A stretch of 64,000 nt of DNA, taken from positions 1,736,001 to 1,800,000 of the forward strand of contig OY970294.1 of assembly GCA_963716125.1 (NCBI GenBank). The letters are read 5' to 3'. How positions within the stretch are numbered: position 1 is the first letter of the stretch; every line of letters starts with the position of its first letter. This document shows positions 1 to 8,323 of the stretch, one piece after another. The notes under the pieces were generated by a model. The model had not been told where the DNA came from and did no database searches. It was given only the letters and a program-made list of their open reading frames with translations. This DNA comes from Acidiluteibacter sp963716125 (GTDB lineage: Bacteria > Bacteroidota > Bacteroidia > Flavobacteriales_E > Vicingaceae). Position numbers and translations under genes: made by a program.

Positions 1-1
1 T

Positions 2-376
2 TCTGTGAATGGTTGTTCTGATACCTTTAAATTAGATAGAAAAGCAATTGCCGAATTAGATGGACGAATAATTGTTCCGAATGCATTTACGCCTAATAGC
101 AGTGGGTCAAGTGGTGGAAATGTGGATCATACTCAACCAGCTGGGAAGATGAATGATGTATTTTATCCCTTGGTAAGAGGAGCTGTTAAATATGAGCTAA
201 ACATTTTTAATAAATGGGGAGAGCTGTTGTTTATTTCAAAAGATCAAGAAATTGGTTGGGATGGTTATTACAGAGATAATTTGTGTAAACAAGATACCTA
301 TGTTTGGAAAATTAAGGCTGAATTTGCAGATGGAAAAACCTATGTGGAAGCAGGTGATTTATTATTATTAAGATAA
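2..376 (+). CDS. T9SS type B cargo protein, C-terminal part (gliding motility-associated C-terminal domain)
   Basis: The gene is open at the left edge, so only the last ~124 residues are visible. They match the gliding motility-associated (CHU_C, type B) sorting domain: 'VPNAFTPN' near the start, then 'NDVFYPL', 'IFNKWGELLF', 'GWDGYYRDN' and a final Y-x-W-x-I strand. Such domains direct very large surface proteins through the type IX secretion system. The stop overlaps the ATG of the next gene (TAATG), so the genes are translationally coupled. In Flavobacterium, type B cargo is encoded beside the SprF-like protein needed for its export, which matches the layout here. A GTG at position 5 is in frame but is not the real start. 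Confidence 0.9.
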   Translation, partial: SVNGCSDTFKLDRKAIAELDGRIIVPNAFTPNSSGSSGGNVDHTQPAGKMNDVFYPLVRGAVKYELNIFNKWGELLFISKDQEIGWDGYYRDNLCKQDTYVWKIKAEFADGKTYVEAGDLLLLR

Positions 377-1938
377 TGAAAGGCAAAAAGAAATATCAAT
401 TATTATTTTTAGCACTAACTTGCTTTGGGCAAATATCTTTCGCTCAAAATAGTAGAGCTGAACGAATTGCTTTTGAAGAAGCTGATTCATATATCGCTTA
501 TGGTGATTACAAAACTGCTTCTGAATTGTTTGAGAAATTGTATCAAAAAGACACCAATAATATACAGATAAAATATAAATTAGGTCTTACTTATTTTAAT
601 TTAGAAGAATTTAAGAAAGCGAAACCATTACTTCTTCAATCTATTCAAAATTATGAAGATGCAAAATATTATCTAGCATTTATAGCGCATTTTCAATTCT
701 CATTAGCGGAGGCAGAAAGGTATTTACAGTATATAGATTTATCTAAAACTACCATTGAAAAAAAGACAATCAATCTCTTATCGGATCAAATTAAATTTGC
801 AAAGTATCAAATGGATAATCCTGTTGATGTAAGCATTTATAATATTGGAATTGAAATAAATAGTGAATATCCTGATTATGTTCCTTTGATTACTGCCAAT
901 GAAGAATACATTTATTTTACAAGTAGAAGACCTACTCCTCAGCATCAAACCTTAGATCCAACTAATCAATATTATGAAGATATTTATTATGCTAAGAGTA
1001 AATATAGTAATTGGGGAAAAGCTATTCCGCTAGATGATATAAATACCGATAAACATGATGCCTGTGTAGGAATTAGTCCTGATGGCAATACATTGTATCT
1101 TTTTAAAACCAATATTAACCTAATTGGAGGTGATTTATATCAGTCGCAAAAAATAGATGAGAAATGGACAATACCTTTAAAATTATCCAATAAGATAAAT
1201 GGGGAGTATAGTGTTGAAAAAAGTGCTAGTATAGGTTCAGACGGAAGGATTCTATACTTTTCTAGCAACAGAGAAGGTGGTTATGGAGGTTATGATTTAT
1301 ATAGAGTTGTGAAATTACCTAATGGAGAGTGGAGTGAAGCCATGAATTTAGGAAAAGACATTAATACTGAATTTGATGAAGATGCACCATTTATCCATCC
1401 TGATGGAAAAACTTTATATTTTAGTTCTAAAGGATACGACAATATGGGTGGCTTTGATGTATTTAAAAGTTCAATTTCAGAATTAGGTGAATGGTCACAA
1501 GTGGAAAATCTAGGATACCCAATTAATACTACTTCTCATGATATTTATTTTGTAATTTCTGAAAATGGATATAGAGGATATTACTCATCAGCAAAACCAG
1601 GGGGTAATGGTGAGCAAGATATTTATGTCATCGATTATTTGGAAAAATCATTACAGCAATCGGTGATGAGGGTCTTTATTCCTGAACTATTAAAAGCTAA
1701 TAATACCATCAAGAATATCCAAGCAACACTTTATAATGCTGAAAATAATGAAGCTATTGGTTTTTATACTCCAAACCTTAGAACAGCTAGTTTTATTTTT
1801 ACGGTAGACCCAAATACAAAATATCAATTAAAAATAGAAGCAGATAAAACAATACTTTACGATCAAGAATTAAATTATACTACACAGGATCTCTTAGATA
1901 ATCAAAATCTTATTATTCATTTATCAAAATCGAATTAG
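376..1938 (+). CDS. TPR and PD40 (WD40-like beta-propeller) periplasmic protein, PorE-like without the OmpA domain
   Basis: 520 residues with an N-terminal signal peptide ending near 'FAQN' (about residue 24). Residues ~30-140 form TPR-like helices. Residues ~165-420 contain repeated PD40 strands such as 'ISPDGNTLYLF', 'GRILYFSSNREGGYGGYDLY' and 'HPDGKTLYFSSKG', typical of periplasmic propellers. Known PorE and OmpA-like partners of PorP continue into a carboxypeptidase-like domain and a peptidoglycan-binding OmpA domain. Here about 90 residues of beta-rich sequence follow and no OmpA motif is visible. It lies between a type B cargo gene and porP/sprF with overlapping or 1-nt junctions, so a role as a periplasmic accessory of that export module is inferred. 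Confidence 0.8.
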   Translation: MKGKKKYQLLFLALTCFGQISFAQNSRAERIAFEEADSYIAYGDYKTASELFEKLYQKDTNNIQIKYKLGLTYFNLEEFKKAKPLLLQSIQNYEDAKYYLAFIAHFQFSLAEAERYLQYIDLSKTTIEKKTINLLSDQIKFAKYQMDNPVDVSIYNIGIEINSEYPDYVPLITANEEYIYFTSRRPTPQHQTLDPTNQYYEDIYYAKSKYSNWGKAIPLDDINTDKHDACVGISPDGNTLYLFKTNINLIGGDLYQSQKIDEKWTIPLKLSNKINGEYSVEKSASIGSDGRILYFSSNREGGYGGYDLYRVVKLPNGEWSEAMNLGKDINTEFDEDAPFIHPDGKTLYFSSKGYDNMGGFDVFKSSISELGEWSQVENLGYPINTTSHDIYFVISENGYRGYYSSAKPGGNGEQDIYVIDYLEKSLQQSVMRVFIPELLKANNTIKNIQATLYNAENNEAIGFYTPNLRTASFIFTVDPNTKYQLKIEADKTILYDQELNYTTQDLLDNQNLIIHLSKSN

Positions 1939-1939
1939 G

Positions 1940-2953
1940 ATGAAAAAATTATACTTGCTCACGTTACTCTTATCTATTTTTATGCATGTATTTTCGCAAG
2001 ATATGCAGTATTCTCAATTTTATGCATCTCCTTTATATGTAAATCCGGCTTTTACAGGTGCTACTTTAGAACATCGATTAACCGCAAACTATAGATTACA
2101 ATGGCCAAGTATTCCTGGTGGTTTTAAAAGCTACCATTTTAGTTATGATTATAATGCGAGTGATATGAATTCAGGGTTTGGAATAGTAGCCAATAGAGAA
2201 GAGTCAGGTTCGTTTGGACTGATGACCAATTTAATAGGTTTAACTTATTCGTATAGATTTCAAATAAAGAGAGAAAGTTACTTAATGTTAGGAGCAAAAT
2301 TTGCTTATGGATTTAGAAGTTTAGATTTTTCCAAATTAGTTTTTAATGACCAATTGGAAAGTGGAGCTGCTACCACAGGCGAACAAGGTGATTTTATGAG
2401 AAACAATGTTAGTTATCCCGATATATCTTTTGGAATGTTATTTTTTTCGCCTAAATACTGGTTTGGAATCTCAGGAAATCATCTTAATAAACCTAATCAA
2501 TCCTTATTACAAGGAGGAAAGGTAAGTGAATTGCCTATTAAGGTTTCCTTGCATGGTGGCTATGTTTTTCCTTTAGAAGGTGGAGTAGTTCAAAGATTGG
2601 GAAAAAAGAATATTACGGCTGCTTTTCAATACAAGGCACAAGGAAAATTTGATCAATTTGATTTAGGTTTTTATTATAATCATGAACCATTAGTTTTTGG
2701 AGTTTGGTATAGAGGTATCCCCATTTTTAAGAATTACGAAGATGTATTTGCTAACAATGATGCATTGGTAGCTTTGGTTGGTTATAAGATATCTGATTAC
2801 AACTTTAGCATAGGTTACAGTTATGATATAACCATTTCTAGATTAATTTCTAATACTGCTGGTTCACACGAAATTTCATTGATGTATGAAGTAGCAAGCA
2901 AAAGGAAAAAAAGACGAAATAGGAAATTTCTTATTCCTTGTGCAAAGTTTTAA
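1940..2953 (+). CDS. PorP/SprF family type IX secretion system membrane protein
   Basis: 337 residues with a signal peptide ('FMHVFSQD' near residue 20). The family hallmark 'QYSQFYASPLYVNPAFTGA' follows, then an outer-membrane beta-barrel of alternating aromatic strands. PorP/SprF proteins are outer-membrane parts of the T9SS, and paralogues serve specific type B cargo. The gene starts 1 nt after the stop of the PD40 protein and forms one operon with the cargo gene at the left edge. The C-terminus is unusual in ending with a basic segment ('SKRKKRRNRKF') after the last strand, probably periplasmic. It is a paralogue of the family, not necessarily the core porP. Confidence 0.9.
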   Translation: MKKLYLLTLLLSIFMHVFSQDMQYSQFYASPLYVNPAFTGATLEHRLTANYRLQWPSIPGGFKSYHFSYDYNASDMNSGFGIVANREESGSFGLMTNLIGLTYSYRFQIKRESYLMLGAKFAYGFRSLDFSKLVFNDQLESGAATTGEQGDFMRNNVSYPDISFGMLFFSPKYWFGISGNHLNKPNQSLLQGGKVSELPIKVSLHGGYVFPLEGGVVQRLGKKNITAAFQYKAQGKFDQFDLGFYYNHEPLVFGVWYRGIPIFKNYEDVFANNDALVALVGYKISDYNFSIGYSYDITISRLISNTAGSHEISLMYEVASKRKKRRNRKFLIPCAKF

Positions 2954-3113
2954 ATGGGTATTATATTCTGTATTTGTAAGGAAATATCTACATTTTTTTA
3001 CAATCGTATTATTTGATTTAATTATTAAATAAATCAATCTCAATTATTTGTGTTTTTATTCTTGATTGGTACAACTATCGCAATCTACTAATTGAACTTT
3101 AAAAACAAACAAT

Positions 3114-3773
3114 ATGAATATTAGAACTAAAACAATTTTTGCAGTTGCTGCATTATTTTTCACAACTGCTTTTACAAATGATGCCAAAGCTCAAGACAGT
3201 GAAGTGGGTATTAAAGGTGGAGCCAATTTCTCTAATTTTTTTAATGATGAAGTGGATGACCAAAATCTAAGAATAGGTTTTCAAGGTGGATTATTTTTTA
3301 AAGCTGCTTTAACAGATTTCTTTGCCATCCAACCTGAGGTATTATATACTCAAAAAGGATCAACCACTAAGTATGATAAATTCTTAACAGGTGAAGGAGA
3401 TATCACTCAGAAACTAGATTATATTGAGGTGCCTATTTTAGCAGTTATTAATTTAGGAGAAAATTTAAATGTGCATGCAGGTCCTTATTTGGCTTATTTA
3501 ATGAATGCTTCAATAGAAAATAATAATGAAAATAATGTATTTGATGGTATTGAAGAATTAAATGAGGGAGACTATGAAAGATTAGATTTTGGATTAGCTG
3601 TTGGTGTAGGATTTGAATTTGAAGTAATTAGATTTGGAATTAGATATGATTACGGTCTAAAAAATGTAGGTAAAGATCAAGACTTTACATTAAATGGAAG
3701 TAAAGTTTCTTCTGATATCCTAAAAAATTCTAAAAATTCAACAGCATCTCTTTATGTTGGTATAGGATTCTAG
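3114..3773 (+). CDS. Outer-membrane beta-barrel protein (PF13568-like porin family)
   Basis: 219 residues with a signal peptide cut after 'AKAQ' (about residue 27). The mature protein opens with 'EVGIKGGANFSNF', the usual first strand of the Bacteroidota outer-membrane beta-barrel family, and ends in 'ASLYVGIGF' with a terminal aromatic residue as expected for a barrel. 'PEVLYTQKGS' and 'YIEVPILAVI' are also typical family motifs. It sits alone behind a 160-bp gap and is followed by a clear terminator, so it is probably monocistronic. Its substrate or function cannot be told from sequence. Confidence 0.85.
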   Translation: MNIRTKTIFAVAALFFTTAFTNDAKAQDSEVGIKGGANFSNFFNDEVDDQNLRIGFQGGLFFKAALTDFFAIQPEVLYTQKGSTTKYDKFLTGEGDITQKLDYIEVPILAVINLGENLNVHAGPYLAYLMNASIENNNENNVFDGIEELNEGDYERLDFGLAVGVGFEFEVIRFGIRYDYGLKNVGKDQDFTLNGSKVSSDILKNSKNSTASLYVGIGF

Positions 3774-3795
3774 TATTAAAAATAACAGAAATATT

Positions 3796-3830
3796 AAAAA
3801 AGTCAATCCAAGTGGGTTGGCTTTTTTTTT
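3796..3830 (+). terminator. Rho-independent terminator after the barrel gene
   Basis: An A-rich left arm with GTCAATCC, a 4-nt loop, then GGGTTGGC and a run of T form a stem with one G-U pair, about 20 nt after the stop at 3773. The flanking A and T runs would also allow some termination on the other strand. Confidence 0.85.
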
Positions 3831-3846
3831 GGTTGAAAATTTAATT

Positions 3847-3983
3847 ATACCAATTAAGTTTTTTAATGCCGCATATAAATTTTATTGAACCATTTTAAAA
3901 ACGTAGAATTGGTAAATGCCGAACAGTAAGATAAGGAGCAAATGAGGAACGAAGTGTGCGACATTAGATTACTAAATCGGTAT
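3847..3983. repeat. MITE-like element with imperfect 26-bp terminal inverted repeats
   Basis: The ends 3847-3872 and 3958-3983 are inverted copies of each other with 20 of 26 positions matching; both start ATACC and finish GC(C/T)GC at the inner side. The enclosed ~85 bp has no open frame. Base composition differs from the flanks, being richer in G with 'GAGGAACGAAGTGTGCG'. It occupies most of the non-coding gap 3774-4251. No target duplication is obvious apart from the flanking T/A bases. The interpretation as a miniature transposable or structured RNA repeat is inferred from shape alone. Confidence 0.45.
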
Positions 3984-4216
3984 TAGATAGAAATTTGTTT
4001 GGATAATTAATTAAAGGTTTTTTTTTGATGAATTTTATAAACAACTATTTAAGTTCGACGATCTATAATATTTTGATAAACAAAAATTTAGAATTAAATT
4101 TCAGCAATATTAATTGATCTAATGGCAATACACTGCTACTTATTTAAACATCGTGATTTTAATAACAAAGGTTAATTATAATTTTTAATGTATTTTTAAA
4201 GACTAAATTTGATAAA

Positions 4217-4240
4217 CATTTTTGTTTTTAAGCAAAAATG
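4217..4240. promoter_or_regulatory. Perfect 8-bp inverted repeat upstream of the orphan pair
   Basis: CATTTTTG (4217-4224) and CAAAAATG (4233-4240) are perfect inverted copies separated by 8 nt, ending 11 nt before the ATG at 4252. The left arm resembles a degenerate TAnnTTTG -7 box. It may be an operator or an mRNA hairpin masking the translation start. Confidence 0.3.
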
Positions 4241-4251
4241 AAGATTAAAAA

Positions 4252-5379
4252 ATGGATACACATAGAATTGAAATATTTACGCCTAGGTATGAAGGAGAGC
4301 GATTTAGTGAACACAGGCTGCCACTCGATCTGATTGAAGATTTATTTGTATTTCAAGAAATGACAATTGAAATGGCGAAGGTCATTTATAAAGAGAAAAA
4401 TCAAGATAGAGAGCGAATTCCAAAAGATTTTACAAAAGGAATATCGTTTGAATTAGAAAATATTAATGAAGGAAGTACAATACCAAAGGTAGTTTTAATA
4501 ACTGCTTTGAGTGGATTATTTCCCCAACAAAATGTTGCTTACTTTGAAGAAGCTAAAGACAGAATAATTGAAGTAGTGCAATCTGCCGCAGACAATACTA
4601 ATATTAATACACATGCGCCGGATTCTATTTTAAAATATTTCTCTCGATTTGGTAAAAAATTAGGTGAAGATGAGTTTATAGAATTCAATCCTTACGGTGA
4701 AAAAAAAGCAAAATTCACTAAAGAATCAAGAAAAAAAATAATAAAGGCATCTTCTAAAGCAAATGAATATAATGAAGAAGTAAAACTTCGTGGATTAATT
4801 TCTGAAATGGATTTTCAAAAAATGTCTTTCACAATCGACTTAGTTAATGGTCAAAGATTAACATCTTTGTACAATTCAGACCATCAAGAGATTTTGAAAA
4901 ATGCGCTTGTTTCCTTTACGGAACGTGTTCAGAAAAAAATAATAATGGAATCAACTGTTAGGTTCAACAAAACTGATAACATAATTAAGATAGAATCTCT
5001 AGAATCTATTTCTGAATTAGAAGATTTAGATGTTCCTTATCGTTTAGAGGAAATCAGTTATTTAAAAAATGGTTGGTTTGATTCTGATAGCGAAAGTTTT
5101 AATATGACACAATTACTTTGGCTTTCAACTGAATTTGATGATAAATTCGATCCTAAATTACCTTTACCAAATACCTTTCCAACACCTGAATCTAATATAC
5201 AATTCGAATGGTCTTCAGATAAAATTGAAGCAGATTTAATTGTGGATTTGAAAAACAAAGCCGGTAGATTATCTATTTTAAAAATCAAAAGTGACAAAGA
5301 GGATACATATGATTTGAATCTTGACTCCATTGAAGATTGGAAAATTCTAAATTCAGTTATTGAAACTAACATTATTTAG
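4252..5379 (+). CDS. Conserved-looking protein of unknown function, first of a two-gene unit
   Basis: I do not recognise this 375-residue protein. It has no signal peptide or membrane segment and is acidic and mixed alpha/beta. Residues ~1-60 ('HRIEIFTPRYEGERFSEHRL') look like a defined beta-rich start, and the middle ~140-170 is lysine-rich. The gene follows a 270-bp AT-rich gap after the MITE-like element and is 4 nt upstream of the next small gene, so the two are probably co-transcribed. The accessory setting, beside a toxin-antitoxin pair and a restriction locus, makes a defence or stress function possible, but nothing in the sequence proves it. Confidence 0.6.
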   Translation: MDTHRIEIFTPRYEGERFSEHRLPLDLIEDLFVFQEMTIEMAKVIYKEKNQDRERIPKDFTKGISFELENINEGSTIPKVVLITALSGLFPQQNVAYFEEAKDRIIEVVQSAADNTNINTHAPDSILKYFSRFGKKLGEDEFIEFNPYGEKKAKFTKESRKKIIKASSKANEYNEEVKLRGLISEMDFQKMSFTIDLVNGQRLTSLYNSDHQEILKNALVSFTERVQKKIIMESTVRFNKTDNIIKIESLESISELEDLDVPYRLEEISYLKNGWFDSDSESFNMTQLLWLSTEFDDKFDPKLPLPNTFPTPESNIQFEWSSDKIEADLIVDLKNKAGRLSILKIKSDKEDTYDLNLDSIEDWKILNSVIETNII

Positions 5380-5383
5380 AAAT

Positions 5384-5785
5384 ATGGATTCAAATAATAA
5401 ATTATTTCGTCAAGTTCACCCTAGCTTCGTTCAGGGTAATTCAGTTTCTTCTCAAGTGTTTTCTTCTCAAACCTTTCGGCCAACTTCGAAAGATAATAAT
5501 AAATTATCTGTTTATAATGAAATTGTATTTTCGGCAAAAGAGTCTTTTGATCATTATCAAAGTCTAGGATACATTTCTGCAGGTGTAGTCGGTGTTTCGA
5601 AAGGAGAATGTGACTTGGAGAATTTACCTGTCAATGAAGATAATTTACCGTTTAATGGCCATTGCTCGATTGACTATAATGGATTAGAAGCAAGTGCTAT
5701 AAAAAATAAAGCTAAGAAACTTAAAAATTATGCTACAAAAAGAGGATGGATTTTTATAAGCAATTATGACGATCGAATTTTTTAA
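5384..5785 (+). CDS. Small protein of unknown function, partner of the preceding gene
   Basis: From the ATG at 5384 it encodes 133 residues. An upstream in-frame start at 5360 would overlap the previous gene by 20 nt and is less likely. The N-terminal pattern 'LFRQVHPSFVQ', followed by a serine/phenylalanine/proline stretch ('SQTFRPTSKD') and 'LSVYNE', reads like a conserved family signature that I have seen only in uncharacterised proteins. There is no membrane segment or signal peptide. It begins 4 nt after the stop of the 375-residue protein, so joint function is inferred. Confidence 0.6.
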   Translation: MDSNNKLFRQVHPSFVQGNSVSSQVFSSQTFRPTSKDNNKLSVYNEIVFSAKESFDHYQSLGYISAGVVGVSKGECDLENLPVNEDNLPFNGHCSIDYNGLEASAIKNKAKKLKNYATKRGWIFISNYDDRIF

Positions 5786-5848
5786 CTTTTACAAAAACAG
5801 TTTGTAATTTGTATTATTTCTAATCCAAGTATTTTGTTAAATACTCAT

Positions 5849-6655
5849 ATGATAAAAGTCCAAAAAATAATAAATTTAATGGAAGAATCAAGAAAATTAT
5901 ATTCTCAAAGAACTATTGCTATTGCAACTTATATCGGAACGCCCGCTGTTGCAGGATATTTAGTTCAAAAAAATTACCAAGCATTTGGTCAAGATATTAA
6001 AGGTAGAAATTCTCTTATTATAGGGATTGTTTCAACTCTTCTAATGTTTATTGCAATATTTTCTATACCTGAACATATAATAGATAAAATTCCAAATTTT
6101 TTAATTCCATTGATTTATATGGGAATTATTTATCTGGTTGTAGAAAAGCTTCAAGGGGATTGGCTTAAATCACATAAAGATAATAATGGAGAATTTTTTT
6201 CCGCATGGAAAGCAGCAGGAATAGGAGCAATATTTTTGGTTATACTGTGTGTAATTGGTTTTGCCGTAGCCTTTATTTTAGGTGATTTATTTGGTACTGA
6301 CTTTGATGCCATCAATTATGACCATAAAATGGAGCAATTTGTTGAAAATGAAAATGAATCATTAAAAGTTTTTAATGTAATTGAAACAGCTGAATCAGCG
6401 TATTTAGTGAGAGAATTTGATAAGAATGTTGATTTATGGAAAAATAATAAGTTAATCGTTATTGAACTTCAAAATATAGAAAACCTTCCTAATGAATTGG
6501 TTGAGCAAAATGAAATACTATTAAGATATTGCAATCTTAGAATTCAACACAATGAGTTGATTGAAAAAGCAGTTTTAGAAAACACTGAAAAATATGTAAC
6601 TGAAATCGAAAATATTGGAATGCAAATAAATAGTGTTTTAAAAGAGCTTAATTAA
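5849..6655 (+). CDS. Four-helix membrane protein of unknown function
   Basis: The ATG at 5849 gives 268 residues; a TTG at 5834 would add five more. Four hydrophobic segments lie at about residues 20-38, 55-74, 82-99 and 122-145, followed by a ~115-residue soluble tail of charged helices with repeated leucines that may form a coiled coil. This resembles Bacteroidota integral membrane proteins with no assigned role. It stands alone, 63 nt after the preceding two-gene unit and 18 nt before the frameshifted CarboxypepD gene. Confidence 0.6.
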   Translation: MIKVQKIINLMEESRKLYSQRTIAIATYIGTPAVAGYLVQKNYQAFGQDIKGRNSLIIGIVSTLLMFIAIFSIPEHIIDKIPNFLIPLIYMGIIYLVVEKLQGDWLKSHKDNNGEFFSAWKAAGIGAIFLVILCVIGFAVAFILGDLFGTDFDAINYDHKMEQFVENENESLKVFNVIETAESAYLVREFDKNVDLWKNNKLIVIELQNIENLPNELVEQNEILLRYCNLRIQHNELIEKAVLENTEKYVTEIENIGMQINSVLKELN

Positions 6656-6673
6656 AGATTTAGTAATACCACA

Positions 6674-7566
6674 ATGAAAACCTATTCCTACTAGCTTTCT
6701 TATTTGTCTCATATAGTTCATTTAGCCAAATAAAAGCCATTATAATTAACAGTGAAACGAATCAAAAAGTACCTTTTGTAAACATTTGGATAGAGAATGA
6801 AAATGTAGGAACTACCTCCAATGAAAATGGTGAATTTCAATTAGAGATTATTGAACCCAAAACCATCCTTTTTTCGGCAATTGGTTTTGAAACCTTGCGG
6901 CTTCATTCAGATTTAATCAATACTACAGTTAAGTTAACACCCAAAGCCTATGATTTAGAGGAGATAGTGATACTGCCCAAATATGAAGATAAAGAATTGG
7001 TGATTGGCAAATTTAGAAAGTCTAAGGTCGATCATTCTTTTGGGGTAAATTTAAAACCATGGATTGTAGCTCGATTTTTTGATTATAAAGCAGAATATAA
7101 AGAAACACAATATCTAAATAAAATACGGTTAGTTACCAATAGTGATATCAAAGATGCTAAATTCAATATTCGATTGTATAGCATGAATGAAAATGGTGAA
7201 CCTGACGATTTTATTTATGACAAAAACATCATTGGAATAGCGAAAAAAGGAAAACATATTACTGAAATCGACCTATCAAATTTAAATATTAGATTCCCTA
7301 AAGAAGGATTTTTTGTTGCTGTAGAATGGTTTATAATTGAATCGAATAAATATGAATATGAATACGTGATGGTGGGAAAAAATAAAAAGTATAAAGGAAT
7401 TTCATATGAACCAAGTATAGGTTCAATTCCAAAAGAAACCGACGAAAATGGTTGGGTATTTATGAACGGAAAGTGGAAGCGTATTTGGAAAAATGAAAGA
7501 ACAACTATGAAGAAATATAAAAACAAATACAATTTAATTGCAATTGAATTAACTTTAACTAATTAG
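6674..7566 (+). pseudogene. CarboxypepD_reg-like domain protein, frameshifted after the third codon
   Basis: The ATG at 6674 is followed by only two lysine-region codons before the frame closes at a TAG. In the +1-shifted frame, from about 6676, an uninterrupted reading continues to 7566 with a complete signal peptide ('LLAFLFVSYSSFSQ') and a CarboxypepD_reg-like beta-sandwich ('PFVNIWIENENVGTTS...NGEF'). One more A in the AAAA run after ATG would give M-K-N-L-F-L-L and a protein of 297 residues. The shifted frame has no ATG, GTG or TTG before 6895, so the long frame cannot start well by itself. Residues after ~100 form an unknown beta-rich domain. Either a real 1-bp deletion or a sequencing error explains this. 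Confidence 0.75.
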
Positions 7567-7676
7567 ATGGATTTTTACATCAACTTTTAGAATATTATGA
7601 AGTTTGTCCCTTAAATTTTCTTTTAGCTAATTATTTTAATCAAGTAATAATTTTTTATGAAAATTCATCAAAGAAA

Positions 7677-7697
7677 GTATATTATTATATACCTTTG
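7677..7697 (+). promoter_or_regulatory. hicAB promoter and overlapping operator-like palindrome
   Basis: A perfect inverted repeat GTATAT-TATT-ATATAC (7677-7692) overlaps a TACCTTTG box (7690-7697), which matches the Bacteroidota -7 consensus TAnnTTTG. The hicA ATG lies 17 nt downstream. HicB proteins with a C-terminal helix-turn-helix repress their own operon, so this palindrome is the natural candidate operator. Confidence 0.6.
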
Positions 7698-7714
7698 AAA
7701 GAATAAATTGAATT

Positions 7715-7900
7715 ATGAAATGTTCAAAACTCTATAAAATTTTAACCAAAGATGGTTGGTATCCATTTTCATAAAGAGGTTCACATGTAAAGATGAAACA
7801 TGATAAAAAAAAAGGAATAATTATTTTTCCGAACCATGGTAGCCAAGAAATGGGTAAAGGACTCGAAAATAAAATTTTAAAAGACGCAGGACTAAAATGA
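7715..7900 (+). pseudogene. hicA: HicA family mRNA interferase toxin, broken by an in-frame stop
   Basis: The frame from ATG 7715 to TGA 7898-7900 encodes a 61-residue HicA-type double-stranded-RNA-binding fold with one TAA at codon 20 (7772-7774). Before the stop it reads 'KLYKILTKDGWYPFS', and after it 'RGSHVKMKHDKKKG' and 'PNHGSQEMGKGL'. The 'GSH' histidine is the catalytic residue of HicA RNases. Related toxins have a glutamine or lysine at the stop position, so CAA to TAA is the simplest change. The stop codon overlaps the hicB ATG (ATGA), the usual hicAB coupling. The toxin is probably dead while the antitoxin is intact. Confidence 0.85.
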
Positions 7901-8298
7901 TTAACATGAAAAAGAATAAAAAAATTGTATTAATAGTTGAGAAAACAGAAACTGGATTTTCAGCCTATTCTAATAATCAACCAATTTTCACGACTGGAAA
8001 AACAATTCCTGAATTATTGAATAATGCTTTTGAAGCTGCTCAATTGTTTTATGAGGATCAAAAGGTTCAGTTAACTCATAGCGATATAAAATTAGAGGTA
8101 GATTTTCAACAATTCTTTCAATATTATAAAGTTTTAAATGCAAAATTTTTAGCTGAAAAAATAGGAATGAATTCTACTTTACTTTCTCAATATGTACAAG
8201 GGCATAAAAAACCTTCGGAGAAACAGACGAATAAAATATTAGCGGGAATTCATCAAATCGGACAAGAGTTGTCAGGATTAAACCTAATACAAAGTTAA
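7897..8298 (+). CDS. hicB: HicB family antitoxin with C-terminal helix-turn-helix
   Basis: 133 residues. The N-terminal ~60 form the HicB partial RNase-H-like fold ('KIVLIVEKTETGFSAYSNN', 'TGKTIPELLNNAFEA'), which neutralises HicA by masking its active site. Residues ~85-130 carry an XRE-like helix-turn-helix ('LAEKIGMNSTLLSQYVQG'). The ATG overlaps the stop of the damaged hicA frame. With the toxin inactivated, HicB may remain as a repressor of its own promoter or be evolving neutrally. The frame is fully open, so loss of the toxin looks recent. Confidence 0.85.
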   Translation: MINMKKNKKIVLIVEKTETGFSAYSNNQPIFTTGKTIPELLNNAFEAAQLFYEDQKVQLTHSDIKLEVDFQQFFQYYKVLNAKFLAEKIGMNSTLLSQYVQGHKKPSEKQTNKILAGIHQIGQELSGLNLIQS

Positions 8299-8323
8299 AA
8301 AAGCACCCTAACCTAAATATGAA

